A DNA stretch of 64,000 nt from contig JAJTUQ010000009.1 in NCBI GenBank assembly GCA_021399445.1, forward strand, positions 327,501 to 391,500, given 5' to 3'. Shown here one piece after another: positions 19,665 to 31,629 of the stretch. Below the pieces are notes generated by a model that saw nothing but the letters and a program-made list of their open reading frames with translations, had not been told where the DNA came from and did not search any database. Origin of the DNA: Xylogone sp. PMI_703. Lineage: Eukaryota; Ascomycota; Leotiomycetes. Position 1 is the first letter of the stretch. Each line of letters starts with the position of its first letter. The position numbers and the translations under genes are program-made.

Positions 19665-19807
19665 TAGAGGCTTAGGTTCGTAACAATATGTATATAATTA
19701 AATTATATTTTTATATTATTTCGATCTTCTAGTTTAATATTTATAAATTAGAAATCAATTTATAATTGTTTATATAATTAAATATTAATATAAAATAAGT
19801 TAAAAAC
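19665..19807. other. AT-rich stretch
   Basis: Almost pure A/T from about 19690, followed by the LTR-like repeat; a similar AT-rich stretch lies at 20040-20170. No coding signal. This may be decayed repeat DNA. Confidence 0.5.
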
Positions 19808-20007
19808 TGTTAGGAATTATGGGAGCAGAGCATACTGGCGCTCGGTAGCTATGCGATCGGAGTGGAACGACTAATAATCCGGTAAGAGAGTATTTAAGGG
19901 TGCAACCCCTTAAATACTAGATAGAAGAAAAAAGCATACAATGTATAAGCCAATATAAGCCTATTCAACCCTACAATACGGTAGTGCCTAGTGAACCAAC
20001 ACTTCCA
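19808..20007 (-). repeat. Probable solo LTR, Copia-like
   Basis: On the minus strand it starts TGGAAGTGTTGG and ends ATTCCTAACA, giving TG...CA ends over 200 bp, with an internal palindrome TATTTAAGGG/CCCTTAAATA. No target duplication is seen, and no internal region flanks it. Confidence 0.4.
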
Positions 20008-20181
20008 TAATATGAGCCTAATGGTCATAATCTTCATAAAAACTAATATAACTTTAAATATAAAATTCTTTAAATATATTAATTATTTTTTTAAAAATTT
20101 CATTATAAAATAATTCTACTTTGAAATATCTATTAATTAATATATTATACTTTATTTTATAATGGTTTGTTGAGTAATAAA

Positions 20182-20367
20182 TCAACATTGAAGTAAAAGT
20201 GTGTTATTTTGGGTGCGCACAAACTTAGGTCCACCCACTGTAACATGATCACATGCCTTTTGGTATTGCTTTCGAGCCCATTCGCGAAAAGCGTTTCGCT
20301 GACCAACGGTAATAGCATATTTCTGGTAGGGACCTTTCAACTCTTGAACGCGTTGCCAATATTTCAC
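20182..20367 (-). pseudogene. Short coding-like fragment, unknown family
   Basis: A 61-codon frame has gene-like composition (KYWQRVQELKGPYQKYAIT and GGPKFVRTQNN). The frame is closed upstream by a stop within a few codons of the start and no continuation was found. It may be a remnant of a repeat-encoded protein. Confidence 0.3.
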
Positions 20368-20833
20368 GAACTATGCATCATAAGACCATCAACTACAGGA
20401 ATAGAAATTACGTGCGGACCACTCCACAATACTATTTTTCTTTATAACCTTGTATACGAAATGTATTGTAGCTTGATTCGTGATGTTATACCATCAAATA
20501 ATGCGCAATATCTTCTAGAATGATCTATGTTAGGCTGTTGATTTTGAATTTGGAGGTTTGAGATGTCGATATATGGATTTAGCCTCAATGGTGATTATAT
20601 AGTTTCACATGGTAATGCTTCAAAACAGAATTGCCACGACGTCTAAAGCACTAATACGGGCAAATAATCGTCACGTTTTGGTAGTAACACCTCATTCATA
20701 GATATCTGAATTGTTCCATTGCAAAGTATATTACATTCGATCCTCTGATCTGTCATAAGAAGAGAATATCTGCTGAATTGCTCTCTTTCTATTTGGAAGT
20801 GGTAACAGTGCATTGGTGCTCCTAGGCCACAGA

Positions 20834-23664
20834 TCAGCCATTAAATGCAGCCTGGTCGACTGCACAGTAGTCGAGATTGTGAAGACTTGTGTCTGGATTG
20901 CCTGCCCAAATTCTGCATTGAACGTTAGTCTATCTGCGCTTCTGAATACTTTAACGAGGGATGCTGGACTTACGGGAAAGGTCTGGACTTTCCGCTACCG
21001 CCAAACACAGCAAAGGTCAGGATAAAAACCATGACCTGGGTTCCGCCATCGAGAGCGGCAGAGGTGATGTAGTTGTACTTGACGAAGAACTCGGGGAATT
21101 TCCTTCTCAAGTACCACTGAGCAAAGAATCCGAGCAAGAAGAACATGCCGATGGCCGAGTTAATTCCTACAAAGAGGTAGCCCATTTGCCAAAGGATGAT
21201 GGAGGTATTGACGTATCGCCATGCTGGGTGAGGGTAGTAGCGGTTCATAAGCCACAGTGGGACGGGGGCAGCAAAGCCGAGCAGATACGCAATGGTGACC
21301 CACTGGTATTTAGCACCAATGGAGAACATATCGGAGGCAATACTCCAGGACACCGCGAGGGTGTTGAACTGCTGGACGTTTTGACCGGACCAGATGTTGG
21401 TGCCAAGAGTTGACAAGAGAATTTCTCGTTGATTATCGACGATTCTGGATATAGATTAGCTACATGACTTTCTAACAAGAATAAATGGAGACTTACGAAA
21501 TCATCATAACCCAATTCAAGACTGCACCGACAAGACATCCAATGACTTGAATGGTGAAGGTGTGTCTTGGAGGTAAATGGACGTACTGAGCTAGCTTGAG
21601 ATCACGTGCAAGCAACTGAGCCTGTTGCAGCGAGTTGAAAGTGAAGCAAGTGAAGTACATGTCTGAATTAACGTCATGTTAGTGAAAAAGTCAAAAGAGG
21701 CTCGGAGATGGACGTACTGGCTAGTGGTTTTCCGGGGAACATATATCCGGCTAAAGTTTGACAGATAGGTTGAATATTGAACTGGAATCCAGTAATTCCG
21801 TACTGAGCGCCGAAGAAGAGGAGGAAAATGGTCATCATGATGGTGCTAATGAGGAAACCCCACCACGGCAAAGTCGACTTCAAGGCATACAGGCAACCGA
21901 GAGCAACTGCCCAACAGATTACGAGGACTGCACCCCACCACCACAGTGGCACTTCCTTATACAAGTTGCTCATCATAAGCTTGTAGTGGGGATCCAGTCT
22001 GGGGTCATTCTGCTTTCTCTCGAATCGCTCCTCTGGGGTTTCCTGGTTCTGCCAGAACTTCCATGCACCGGGCTGCAAGTACTTCTTGAGATTCGATGGC
22101 TTGGCCCAGATCCATCCATGCTTGAGATCATCAAAGTTCCAGAGCAACATGTGCACGAATGTGGCGGTAAACCCCATATTGGATGTAATGAGATAGCCCA
22201 AATACGTAGCCGTCAGGTATGGTGTTCCTTTAGCTTCCAGCAGACCCCTGTCAATTTCAAAGTTGCTGTTGAGAATTTGAGTCTGGTTATACACGTTGTA
22301 GACGGAGCCATTTGAGCTGCTGTCAAAGAGCTCTTGCGCCATGAAGGGGAAGTCCTGGGCGCGGAAAATATTGTTGTAGTAGAGACCCATGAAGAAGATG
22401 ATGCATCCAAGGTATCCAACGAACTCGTTGAAGAGAGTATAGAGCGGCAGCCACAATGGCGAACCAAAAGGAGCAATGTAGTTCCAGTCGAAGCTGATAG
22501 CCACTGTATCCTTGAATCAGTGCAAATCCAGTGAGAGAAGGTTGATAACGAAAAGTGTCACATACAGAACCCCATTCCCTCATTACCGCTGGCACCACCA
22601 AAGAGGTTGGTGAAGACGAGACTGTCCTGATGCGCAAGGCAGAAAATCGACACACCCTCAAGAACGGTGAAAATGTACTGCGAAATCACAGTGTTAGCTT
22701 TTTCTTAAAGTCCTCAAATTTTGCGGAAAAGTCAGGAATGACTCACCTCAGGGAAAATTTCCCAGACCAGGAAAACAAAGAAGATGATATAGAAGAGCCT
22801 CAGACGCTGCTTGGCGATGGTCTTGTCGCCGTGCAGCGATTCCAGAAGCGAGGTGATGGGCAAGTTCATGGGCCACAGCATGTGCGTCGGGTAGACCAGG
22901 ACCTCACGGAGCAGTCCCGCAAGGCCAAACCCAATGAGCTGGGAGGTGATGACTATGAAGATACCGGCAGCCTTGTTAGGGTAACCTCCATAGTAGAGGT
23001 TCTGGGCGGCCAAGGCCTCGGTGGCCAAGGCAGCTTGCGAGGCAGCCGAGGCCATGAGGGTGATGGAAGCGTGCTCCTTCATGTGGAAGGGGAAGGGGTT
23101 GAGGAATCTGCCAATGGCGCCGCGGCGAGGGATGAGGAAGGACATGGCCTCGCCGAGGATGTAGGCCAGGACGGTCAGGAAGATGACGGAGACGTAGATG
23201 GTCTGGGGCTTGAAGTAGAAGATTTCCTGGAGGACGGAGCCGAAGCATGAGAGGCCGATTCCTGCAGACGAGTGTTAAGACAAATTGGCTCTTTGACGTA
23301 AATACGCTTGATGCGCGAGTATATTTTTCTTAGTTGTATTTTACTCCAACTATCGTGACTCACCTAGGAAGAAGACTCGAAAGGTCCATGGATTCTGGGT
23401 CGGGTCATCCTCGAGATCAATGACACGCGTGATGAGGTCCTCGGCGGTGTCGACCACGCTGCCTCTCCGTTTGGTTGAAGGTTCATAGACAGGCAGGTCG
23501 GTGGCCGTGGACTTGCCAAAGGGCTCGCCAATTGGGGTGTCGGCATCGAGGGCGATGACATTGAGGTCGTCGGCCTTCTTCATATCGTCGCCACTGCCAG
23601 CGCTGCCCTTCTCGTGCGCAATCTCGGCCTCATCGTGGGCGTAATTGGATCTCCTGGTCGCCAT
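20834..23664 (-). CDS. Oligopeptide transporter, OPT family
   Basis: Seven exons: 23364-23664, 22747-23261, 22566-22677, 21718-22503, 21497-21662, 20974-21444, 20834-20912. Introns are 102, 69, 62, 55, 52 and 61 nt, all GT-AG, and phases agree, giving 809 residues. The N-terminal cytoplasmic region contains VIDLEDDP followed by WTFRVFFLG, the OPT signature. Many hydrophobic segments follow. LPPRHTF matches the family KIPPR-type motif, and GTNIWSGQN and the C-terminal WAGNP...LDYC are typical. OPT proteins import tetra- and pentapeptides or glutathione across the plasma membrane by proton symport. Length is normal for the family. Specificity is not readable. Confidence 0.93.
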
Positions 23665-23706
23665 TGTGGAGGAGGAAGTCCTGACAGCTCAGCTCAGCTC
23701 AGCACA

Positions 23707-23775
23707 GAGAGAGTGTGTGAGAGAGGGAGAGGGAGAGGGAGAGGGAGAGGGAAGAGAATGAGGAAAGAAAGAAAG
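23707..23775. repeat. GA-rich simple repeat upstream of the OPT gene
   Basis: GAGAGA and GGGAGA runs followed by (GAAA)n, about 45 bp before the OPT start. AGCTC repeats flank it. It may lie in the leader or promoter. Confidence 0.7.
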
Positions 23776-25362
23776 AAAGAACAAGGCCTGCCAAGCTGGG
23801 CCAAGAGAGCTGGGCCAAGAGAGCTGGGAGCTCAAGCCCTCTTTATCAAGCAACCGCCATCCGCCGTGGCGCGGTCTTGGCCACCGGATTTTCTAGAAAA
23901 CGAACAGGCCAATCAGGGTTTAGGCGTGAGGCCCGGGGAAATAAGCGTGGCAGGCATGAAGCAGCAGCTGAAGAAGGGCGGAACAAGAGCATGTTTCTAC
24001 TCCGTACTGTACTATTACTGGGCTGATGCAAAGGGAAGGTGCAAGCTTTTTGTTATCTGCAAGCCCCCGGCGCTCTTAGCACCTCTTAGCACTTCTCCAA
24101 CGGCCGCCTCCTGCCTCTTTGGGCCAAGCGACTGCGCGCCACCCGAGTAGCTGGCCCCATGCACCGTAGCTTGATTGCGCCGCGGGTGTTGATTGGCTTA
24201 GTTAGACATCAGCAACTTCTGATTGGTGGCAAGGAGGAGAGTGTCTTGACACAGCGAATCAGCGAGTCAGCGAATCAGCCTCTTTTGATGCACCTTCCTA
24301 ATGCGCTGATAGCTGATCCCTCCCGTCTCAAGCAATCGGGGTCCTGGCAATTACTTGTCCTCCATGCTGATTGGGTCAAGCCCGAGATGGGAGCTGTTTG
24401 CGCCCCTTCTACCACAGTAGTACGCCCTCCGTCTGGGCAGAACGACCTGAGCTAATAATCCCGAGGCTACCACAGTACAGTACTTAGAGAGCAATTCCTC
24501 CGGTCAGACGCCACGCGCGATGGATGGGCACCAGAGCCATTTTTGGTTATTTTGGTTGTGTAATAAATGCCATCACGAGCGGAGCACGCTGAGGTGAGGC
24601 CATCAATTGCCGTCCTGCGCCGTGCGTGAGCTGTTTTCTAATCTTTTCTAATCTCCCCCGGGGTTTCTATTAGGTTGTGCTATTACTACACCAGCTTGTT
24701 CGGCGTACTTGTGTCCGATACTACTACAGTACTGTGGTAGCAACAAGAGCCTCGGGAGGGTCTCTCCATTGTACTCTACTGTATGATAGTCTGGTCCCAA
24801 GAAATATCATCCTGCATGTACGCGTTCCCGTCATCGTTCGACATGCATGCAGGCAACTCACACGCTTGACCACAGTAGGGAACTGAATGCAACCCCATCG
24901 GTTTCCATCTGCGGTAGAGCATAACCTTAAGACCGAATTCCACGTTTTTCCCATATGTCTCTCCCACAGGATCCCCTGGTTCCCCGGGAGGATAATACAA
25001 GTAAAGGGTACTAGACCCTCCAGCCCTTCTCTGCTCCAATAACAATGCCGCACGCGACAAACTCTTGGCTACCAGCCACATGCGCCAACCCAGCACGTGA
25101 CTTGAATCGCACTAAAATCTGAGCTGTGGCGCTGTGGCTATGTGGCGGTGCTGCCGCTCTCCACCGCCTCGCACTTTAGGTAACGCGTAGCCTTCCGAGA
25201 ACGACCTTTCCTCGACCTTTCCTCGATCAAGAAACTCAGCTTGGACACGCCTGGCTCTCCAAGCCTTTCTCGCCTTCTCACCAGTCACAACTCGCCGTCT
25301 TCACGAGATGTAGCCGATCATTAACTGCTTCCTTCACAACCTCAGCTACAAAATTCACAAAA
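23776..25362. other. Shared upstream region of OPT and Hub1-like genes
   Basis: No gene is visible. Arms GCTACCACAGTAC (about 24468) and GTACTGTGGTAGC (about 24727) form an inverted pair about 250 bp apart. The genes diverge, so promoters of both should lie here. A TTTCCTCGACC direct repeat is near 25205. Confidence 0.5.
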
Positions 25363-25968
25363 ATGGCAGACTCATCCTCGTCGCACCAGAGATCCAGGTC
25401 GCGATCTCCCTCAGGGCGCGGCCACGGCGGCGGTGGTTTTCGATGGAAAAAGAAGCCCACCTCCAGATACGACGACGACAGGGACGACAACTCGAATCGA
25501 AGGTACCGCCAGCGCTCCCGCTCTCCCCGACGGGACTACTCTCGCACCGATAGATACGACTCCCGACGTCCTCCCCGCCTCGACTATGACCGCGAGCGCG
25601 AGCGTGATGATAGAAGCTACGCTCCCAACAAACCCTCCAACAAGGAAACCTCAGACAAAGACAAACAAGATGACACCAAGGACAAGAAGAAAGACGAAGC
25701 GCCCAAGAAGAAGATGATGGCGCCATCCGAGCCCCTCCTCATCGTCCACATCAACAACCGTCTCGGCTCCAAGACCTCCGTGCCGTGTCTTGCTTCCGAC
25801 AAGATAGGCCAGCTCAAGGCCCTGGTGGCGGCGCAGATTGGGCAGCCGCCTTCGAGCATCGTCTTGCGGCGACAGGGCGAGCGGCCGTTCAAGGACCAGT
25901 TGACGTTGGAGGATTATGGGATCTCGAGTGGGGTGCAGTTGGATTTGGAGATTGATACGGGGGATTGA
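25363..25968 (+). CDS. hub1: RS-rich protein with C-terminal Hub1/UBL5-like domain
   Basis: Single exon, 201 residues. Residues 1-120 are disordered and rich in R, S, D and K with RSRSRSP and RSRSPRR motifs, as in splicing factors. Residues 124-195 form a ubiquitin-like fold resembling Hub1/UBL5: NRLGSK, CLASDKIGQLK, then LTLEDYGISSG. Hub1 is a non-conjugated ubiquitin-like protein that binds the spliceosomal protein Snu66 and affects splice-site choice. Yeast Hub1 is about 73 residues and ends in a tyrosine pair; here the end is an acidic DTGD, without the tyrosines or a diglycine, so conjugation is unlikely. The fusion to an RS-like region fits a splicing role. The symbol is by domain similarity. 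Confidence 0.8.
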   Translation: MADSSSSHQRSRSRSPSGRGHGGGGFRWKKKPTSRYDDDRDDNSNRRYRQRSRSPRRDYSRTDRYDSRRPPRLDYDRERERDDRSYAPNKPSNKETSDKDKQDDTKDKKKDEAPKKKMMAPSEPLLIVHINNRLGSKTSVPCLASDKIGQLKALVAAQIGQPPSSIVLRRQGERPFKDQLTLEDYGISSGVQLDLEIDTGD

Positions 25969-28103
25969 TGGGGAATCTAATAACTGTTGGTTAGGGCCGG
26001 GTTGTTCTTGGGGGTTGAGGCGGGGGTAGAAGTTGGGGTTTCTGTCGGCATACAGAGTTTGCTTTGTAATGAGACTGGGGGTTTTACTGCTGTAGAATGA
26101 CAATGATGATGCTGATAATAGTTATTTTCATCCAGCGGACAGTATACTGCATACTGCACTGTGATCTTCCTGGGGGTATATCTTATAGTAATCCCGAGCC
26201 GAGCTGGTATAAACTGGCGTGAGGCTCTAGCTAGAAAATAACAACCTTCTCTACCAAGGGGAGTAGTTCGTCCTTTAGCCTTGCGTGTTGATTGTTTATG
26301 TTGTTTTGTGAATTCTTGCTCGCATAGCCCTATTCCTGCATACTCTGGTCTGTGTTACTGTTGCGCTCGCACTATCGCTCCCTCAGTATAAGCCTAAGAA
26401 AATATTTTTAGTAATTTATAATTCATTCTTGACTTTATAGGTATATCTTGGGAATACTATAAGTCCATGCTTCTCATCGTACCTAGGTGTCAAGGCTTGG
26501 GGGTCTTGTGGAATGACAAGAAGTGTTAATATTCATCATATTCTAGAATTTATGAAGAAGTTGGAAAAGTGAGATAACCGTAAACTTTTGATGTGTAGAA
26601 GAACATCCAGTAAGCTCCAATAGATCCTCAAGTCCCGATGAACATTCCTGGACGCCCGGGTCGAAGACACTCCATCCTCCTGTTCTCATTTCCTCCAGTT
26701 GCATTCCTCACACGCCGCTAACACGTAATGGAACTTCAGACTCGACGCTATGTTCATTCCCCTTCTCCAAGTAAACATATGTGTATTCAGCCATGCACGA
26801 TCCGAGTTTATAAAATTCAAGCAGGGTCCTTCCAGTACCCAGAAGTTAGACAAGAACAATTGTATCAATCTAAGGAGGAAGGCTTACCTTCAGCTCCCTC
26901 GCTCCTACCAGGAACTAATTATTTTTTGGCGGCGGTTTCGGAGCACCAGCTGCATCTTTCCTCAACTCCGTCATCTCTGCTCCAAAGAGCGTGGGTCTGG
27001 TGAATCTTGAATGGAGTATGACCGGCTTAGGGTCAATCATGGGGATAAAAGGAACTGGATTCTTCAAAATGGCAACGATGCAGCGTGCTTGGATCCACAT
27101 GGTGAGATTAGTAGGGGTATATTGCTGTAGGGCTGTAGAGGAAGGAGTATTATAGATTTATCTAATTAATTATAAGTATATTGTTTAAAGATTTAATGAG
27201 ATGTTTCACCCTCCAGGGATATTTGGTGCTGTTGGGAAGTGAAGCACTAGCATCTACTAGAAATCTTCTTCCACGACAGATTTTATGCCCAGCGCTGAGT
27301 TTTGAGCCGCAAAATATGCACCATTAGCATAGGACCCATCTGACATGAAGCCTACTTCAAACCTCACACAGCGTGAGAACTGGTTTCCGGAAGTGCTGTG
27401 CATGGAGAGATGACGTGGAAGCATCTTCACCCTTTTCAGTCCCCACTGTCAATGAGGCTTCGCGATATAAGCACCCGTAATGGACGTTGGGATTATCCCC
27501 ACTGTCAACAAAATCATCTATTCATCAGCACTGATGTCGATGACAATTGAATTGAAACAACGCAAATAACATTAATCCATCAGCAATTGAATGGTGGCGG
27601 GGTAAATTTACTGAACATGTCAGCATCCAGAAAACGGCTTTGTTGTGACCCACCACGTCACTCTACAGTACACGCAGAGATTGGGCTGTGTTCCTGACGT
27701 TACAGCACCATGGAGATGTCTCCGATCACAAAGCAAACACCCGCCACGATAGGGCCGTCACGTAGAGCCAACACAGCATGCGGCCCAGCTTGGCGTGTGT
27801 ATTAAACTGTCATACGCGGGAATCCGAAATGAGGCTGGCTGAGTGCCATGCATGCGCGATGAGGTTTTTGAAAAAAATATCACAGCCAATGAACCATATA
27901 AGCAAATAAAACTATTCCAGCCGTAGACAAATATGAAGTCTTCCACTAGAATCGAAGCTTTTTCATTGACACCTGTCGTAGTAAGTTGATGGATCCATGC
28001 AGAATGAAGATGGCTGAGGAAAAAGCTTAGTTCATTTTATTATTCTAGCCGTCCGTGTAATTTGAAGACAAGTAGCTTCCAGTTACACTTTTAGGAAATC
28101 AAA
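25969..28103. other. Gene-poor interval
   Basis: No confident gene. A minus-strand 61-codon frame at 26915-27100, ending in a proline/lysine tail (PKPPPKNN), has gene-like composition and a CTACTAATC branch-like motif just upstream of its ATG. It could be the last exon of a small gene, but no upstream exon was found. Confidence 0.4.
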
Positions 28104-29289
28104 ATGGACTACCTCCGGTCCTTTTTTGTAAGAAATAATAATAAAAGAACTGGAGAGAAGGACGTCGAACTGCTACATCCCGAGGTCAATGCAATGTCTC
28201 AGACAATAGCACCTCTCGAAACTGTCGTTGCACCAATCAAACCAACGCAGAAAGAGATAGACGAAAAACCATGGTACGTATACTTACTCTACTGCAGAGA
28301 CTGGGCCGCAATGCTGAGACTTGAATAGGAAATACCTAGGGTACAATGCCTTTTCTTCATACCTAGTTGCAGATCCAGACAATCTTGTTGTTCGGCGATT
28401 CAACAAGCTGTTTGGTCGCGGGATATTGTATATGCAAGACCAATTATCCGAACTCGAGACTAAGCTTGAAGAACTCGATAAGAGATACAGAGACACCGGG
28501 CCTGGAGAGCGCGAATATGATAATGGAACTGCTAGGAATGACCTTCCAGACAGAAAAGCATTGGTAGATGAGATAGTCAAAACCCAGTATAAATACTGTT
28601 AGTCATACTACGCACCATCCCTTCCAATTCTTTCTCTTCACCAACATCTGTTCTCATTCAACTGACTTCCCATATAAAGATAAAATGATTCTGATGTATT
28701 CGCAAGTGGGAGCCTGGGAACAATCCAAGCCGAGATCTATCCAGAATGTTAAGAACTGGTTTAGCAACCACCCAGGAGCGATAGGTGAGGAAGAGACCCA
28801 ATTCATCAACAAGAGCGATCTTATTTCCATTGTTAAGCCCGAAAAATCATTCGCTCGAAGGTGGTTTGAAGATTGGGTGATCTTCCGATTCGAACCGATC
28901 CGGAAATTCTTCCTTAAAGCGCCTGAGGATGGTCTCGATGATGTTGATAGGGAGACGCGGAAATCCGTGAGCGATGAGCGTCTTGATACCTTCGCCTCTT
29001 TTTCCATCCTGTTGTTTGGCCTGATTCTGTTCGTCCTGCCGCTGTGGATTCTCCAGGCAATAGACGTCTTCCGCACCAAGCTGGGGGTGATAACGATATT
29101 CACGGTGTTGTTTATGGTTATCCTCACGTATTCAACTTCCGGGAAGCCTTTTGAAATTTTGGCAGTGACGGCTGGGTGCGTAGTTCTACAATGAGATGAT
29201 ATTGATAACTACTAATGTGGTATATACACAGATACGCTGCTATCCTGGTTGTCTTTCTGCAATTTGGCTCGCCGCAGGCTGGGCAATGA
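28104..29289 (+). CDS. DUF6594 family membrane protein
   Basis: Four exons (28104-28273, 28329-28597, 28680-29175, 29232-29289) with introns of 55, 82 and 56 nt give 330 residues in frame. After a variable N-terminus comes the fungal DUF6594 layout: YNAFSSYLVADPD, then VRRFNKLFGRGILYMQDQLS, a coiled-coil segment with LEELDKRY, a central helical region and three C-terminal hydrophobic helices (FASFSILLFGLILFV, LGVITIFTVLFMVIL, YAAILVVFLQF). Function of the family is unknown; such genes are abundant in Pezizomycotina. The last intron has a textbook CTACTAATG branch site. Confidence 0.85.
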
Positions 29290-30016
29290 GTTCTGCCGAA
29301 GCATTTGTATAGCTGAAGGGCTATGCCTCTGGCCTTGGATAGATTCAATCGAATAACGTAGCTAGGATTTGCAATCTCTTCTGTTATCCTTAGTGTTTGC
29401 GTTTTATACTCCATTTCCACGATGGATGGCTCAATATTGTGAAGTGGGGGGCCTTATTGCATTGCGGGGTGATGTGGTATGTGACTATAGTTGAAGGTGG
29501 CCAAGTAGCTAATGCCCCGGGAGAGATCTATGTACAAAATAGTTGGCTAGATGCATGTAGATGATGATCACTACAGCATTAATTTACAGTGAGCGTTCTA
29601 ATTATGGCTAAAGCTCTAGTAATCTGGTTATACCCGACCAATCGTGCTTCGATTAACTAAGAATGGATTATTACGTATATGATTATGAGGTGTGGATGCC
29701 TATCAAGTATGTCAAGTCATTTTCCCCCGTAGGAATTTTATCTAGAGAATATGCGGAGGAGGAGGAGGAGGAGGAGCAGCAAAGTACACGAGCATTTTCA
29801 CCAGTAGCACAAATTCCAAGCTTTAATCGAGAATTATATTCAATATATAACACAAGTACACTGAGGTGCTCTCGTATTCAAAAGTCCTACTCAGCTTAAA
29901 GCCTCAGTGTCCACGCGTTCATAAACGAGAAGCGGTAATGACAGTAAAATTGCAGTAACAGTTGTAGCCAATATACAATCCTCTTATGTCTCTAGCCCCC
30001 GGTGTAGTGCCCCAGC
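29290..30016. other. Intergenic
   Basis: Contains a short (GGA)n tract at about 29755-29778 inside a 78-codon frame (29663-29899) that has no recognised domain and is probably chance. Nothing else is recognised. Confidence 0.5.
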
Positions 30017-30513
30017 TTAGCAGTTGACGATGAGAGACCCGACATTGTGCCCATCAGCAAAGCCGCTGCATTGGCCGTCCTGGATCAAGAATCTGCTCTG
30101 TTGGCAGTTATCGTCGGTGAAAATGACCGCTGAGGGAAGGTTAGTAAACGGTTCCAAAAGCATAGCACTATGAGGTAGCTTACTGGAGCATCCGGCCTGA
30201 TTCACGAGACGAACACTGTCAAAGTTTCCAATAATGGCTACACCAAGATTAGTATATCATATATTTCAAGGCAGCTTTGGATAAAGAACATACGTCTGCA
30301 TGTACCAGTGGCAATATCTCCACCAAAGAAACCATTGGAGCCAGTGCAGGACGTTCCTGAGAAGAGCTCAAGCTGATAATTGCTAGCTTGTCTGACAGCG
30401 TGTGCAAGAGGTGATGGCTCAACGGCGACGTTGTCTGCCGCCGCAGCTGGGACAGCAGTCACGGAATTCAGAAAGAGGCCGACGACGGCAACAACGGCAG
30501 CGGAGAAATGCAT
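30017..30513 (-). CDS. Small secreted cysteine-containing protein
   Basis: Three exons (30294-30513, 30184-30237, 30017-30129) with 56- and 54-nt introns give 128 residues. The start is at MHFSAAVVAV, which opens a signal peptide likely cut after SVTAVPAAA. The mature part has six cysteines (TSCTG, GTCRP, AGCS, DNCQQ, GQCSG, VNC end), an even number that would allow three disulfides. No named domain is recognised. A TATA box lies 114 bp upstream. Such proteins may be effectors or wall-associated; that is inference from size and composition only. Confidence 0.8.
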
Positions 30514-30626
30514 GGTGAGTTGAAGTTTGGGTTTTGAAATGTATAGTAGCACTGTGGTAGTGTAAGAAGATGGTGGAAGCTAGTGGTGGAGAGAAGAGAA
30601 AACGGATATGGAGGATTCTGGAGAGG

Positions 30627-30634
30627 TATTTATA
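30627..30634 (-). promoter_or_regulatory. TATA box of the small secreted protein gene
   Basis: TATAAATA on the minus strand, 114 bp before the ATG at 30513. Confidence 0.55.
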
Positions 30635-30640
30635 CTACTG

Positions 30641-31629
30641 TCGAGTATGAAGAAACCTTTAACCTCGGTCCTTTCACCACATCCAGGCCTCATGACACCT
30701 AGTAGTCTGCTTCATGATGACTGTATGGGAGAAGACGTATTAGCCGGGGTCAAAAATAGCACCTACTGCTTTCCAAAACTATACCTACTGGTTCCCGCAT
30801 CCACCTAAAGGGTTTGAATTGTCTAAGGTGACATTATAGTACTCATTAAATGCGTAAAAAGCATACTCATTGGAAAGCTTGGCTCATATTGGAAAAGATC
30901 TACTGTGGAGATGCCAGCTAGAATGAATAACGTGGGGGGATGGAAGTCTAGATCAAGAGTATAAGATTCCAATAGTATATGGATATTTAGTTGCTCAATC
31001 ACAGAGATACGAATTAGTCGAAGCTAAACAATCTTATGGTAACCGTTGGACAATTTTACTATATTGAAGGTGATTATATGGATACTTTGGAATCCATCGG
31101 ATGGAAGCAGTCACGGAGTTTTCTGCCGCGGAGTAAAAACCTTTGTTGCTACTTTAATTTTCACGTAAAGTATTGTTACAGTGATGATTATATTATATTA
31201 ATAACACGCTAGATGTATATAAAAGCCGGACTACAGGTCAATGACAAAGCTTTTTTCGTTTTCATAGGGTCTCTGTTGTTCGTTATACTTAGAATTTAGG
31301 AGTCTAGTCCAGACAAGGATGTGCTATTCATGGAGTCACTGGCGAGTACGTAAAGTTTATAATCAATATAGGGCATCGTATGATCAGAGACAGCTGCCGT
31401 GACCATGATCCATAGTAAGCAAATTTATGGATCCATATGCTACCCAATGATGCTAGCATGGTGTTTATGTACGTGTATTATAGCTCTCAATGCAAAATGA
31501 CATTGTTCTGAGTGGCAATGTATCATTTAACAATGACACTGTTTCTGTGACCAAACCCTATCGTGGTTATGGATTGAATTGTTCCGTGCCGAGGCATTAA
31601 CTCTTACGAACCCCAACCTGCCGTATAAT
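30641..31629. other. Gene-poor, AT-rich interval
   Basis: No coding region recognised. A TATATAAAAG motif at about 31217 has no visible gene after it. Confidence 0.5.

Noticed and set aside
20961..21413. 150-codon plus-strand ORF
   Set aside because: Antisense to OPT exon 6, which has clear family motifs.
22555..23250. 231-codon plus-strand ORF
   Set aside because: Lies antisense to the OPT exons; charged composition typical of a reverse frame of membrane-protein codons.
29663..29899. 78-codon plus-strand ORF with a run of glutamates
   Set aside because: Driven by a GGA simple repeat; no domain, no splice or promoter support.
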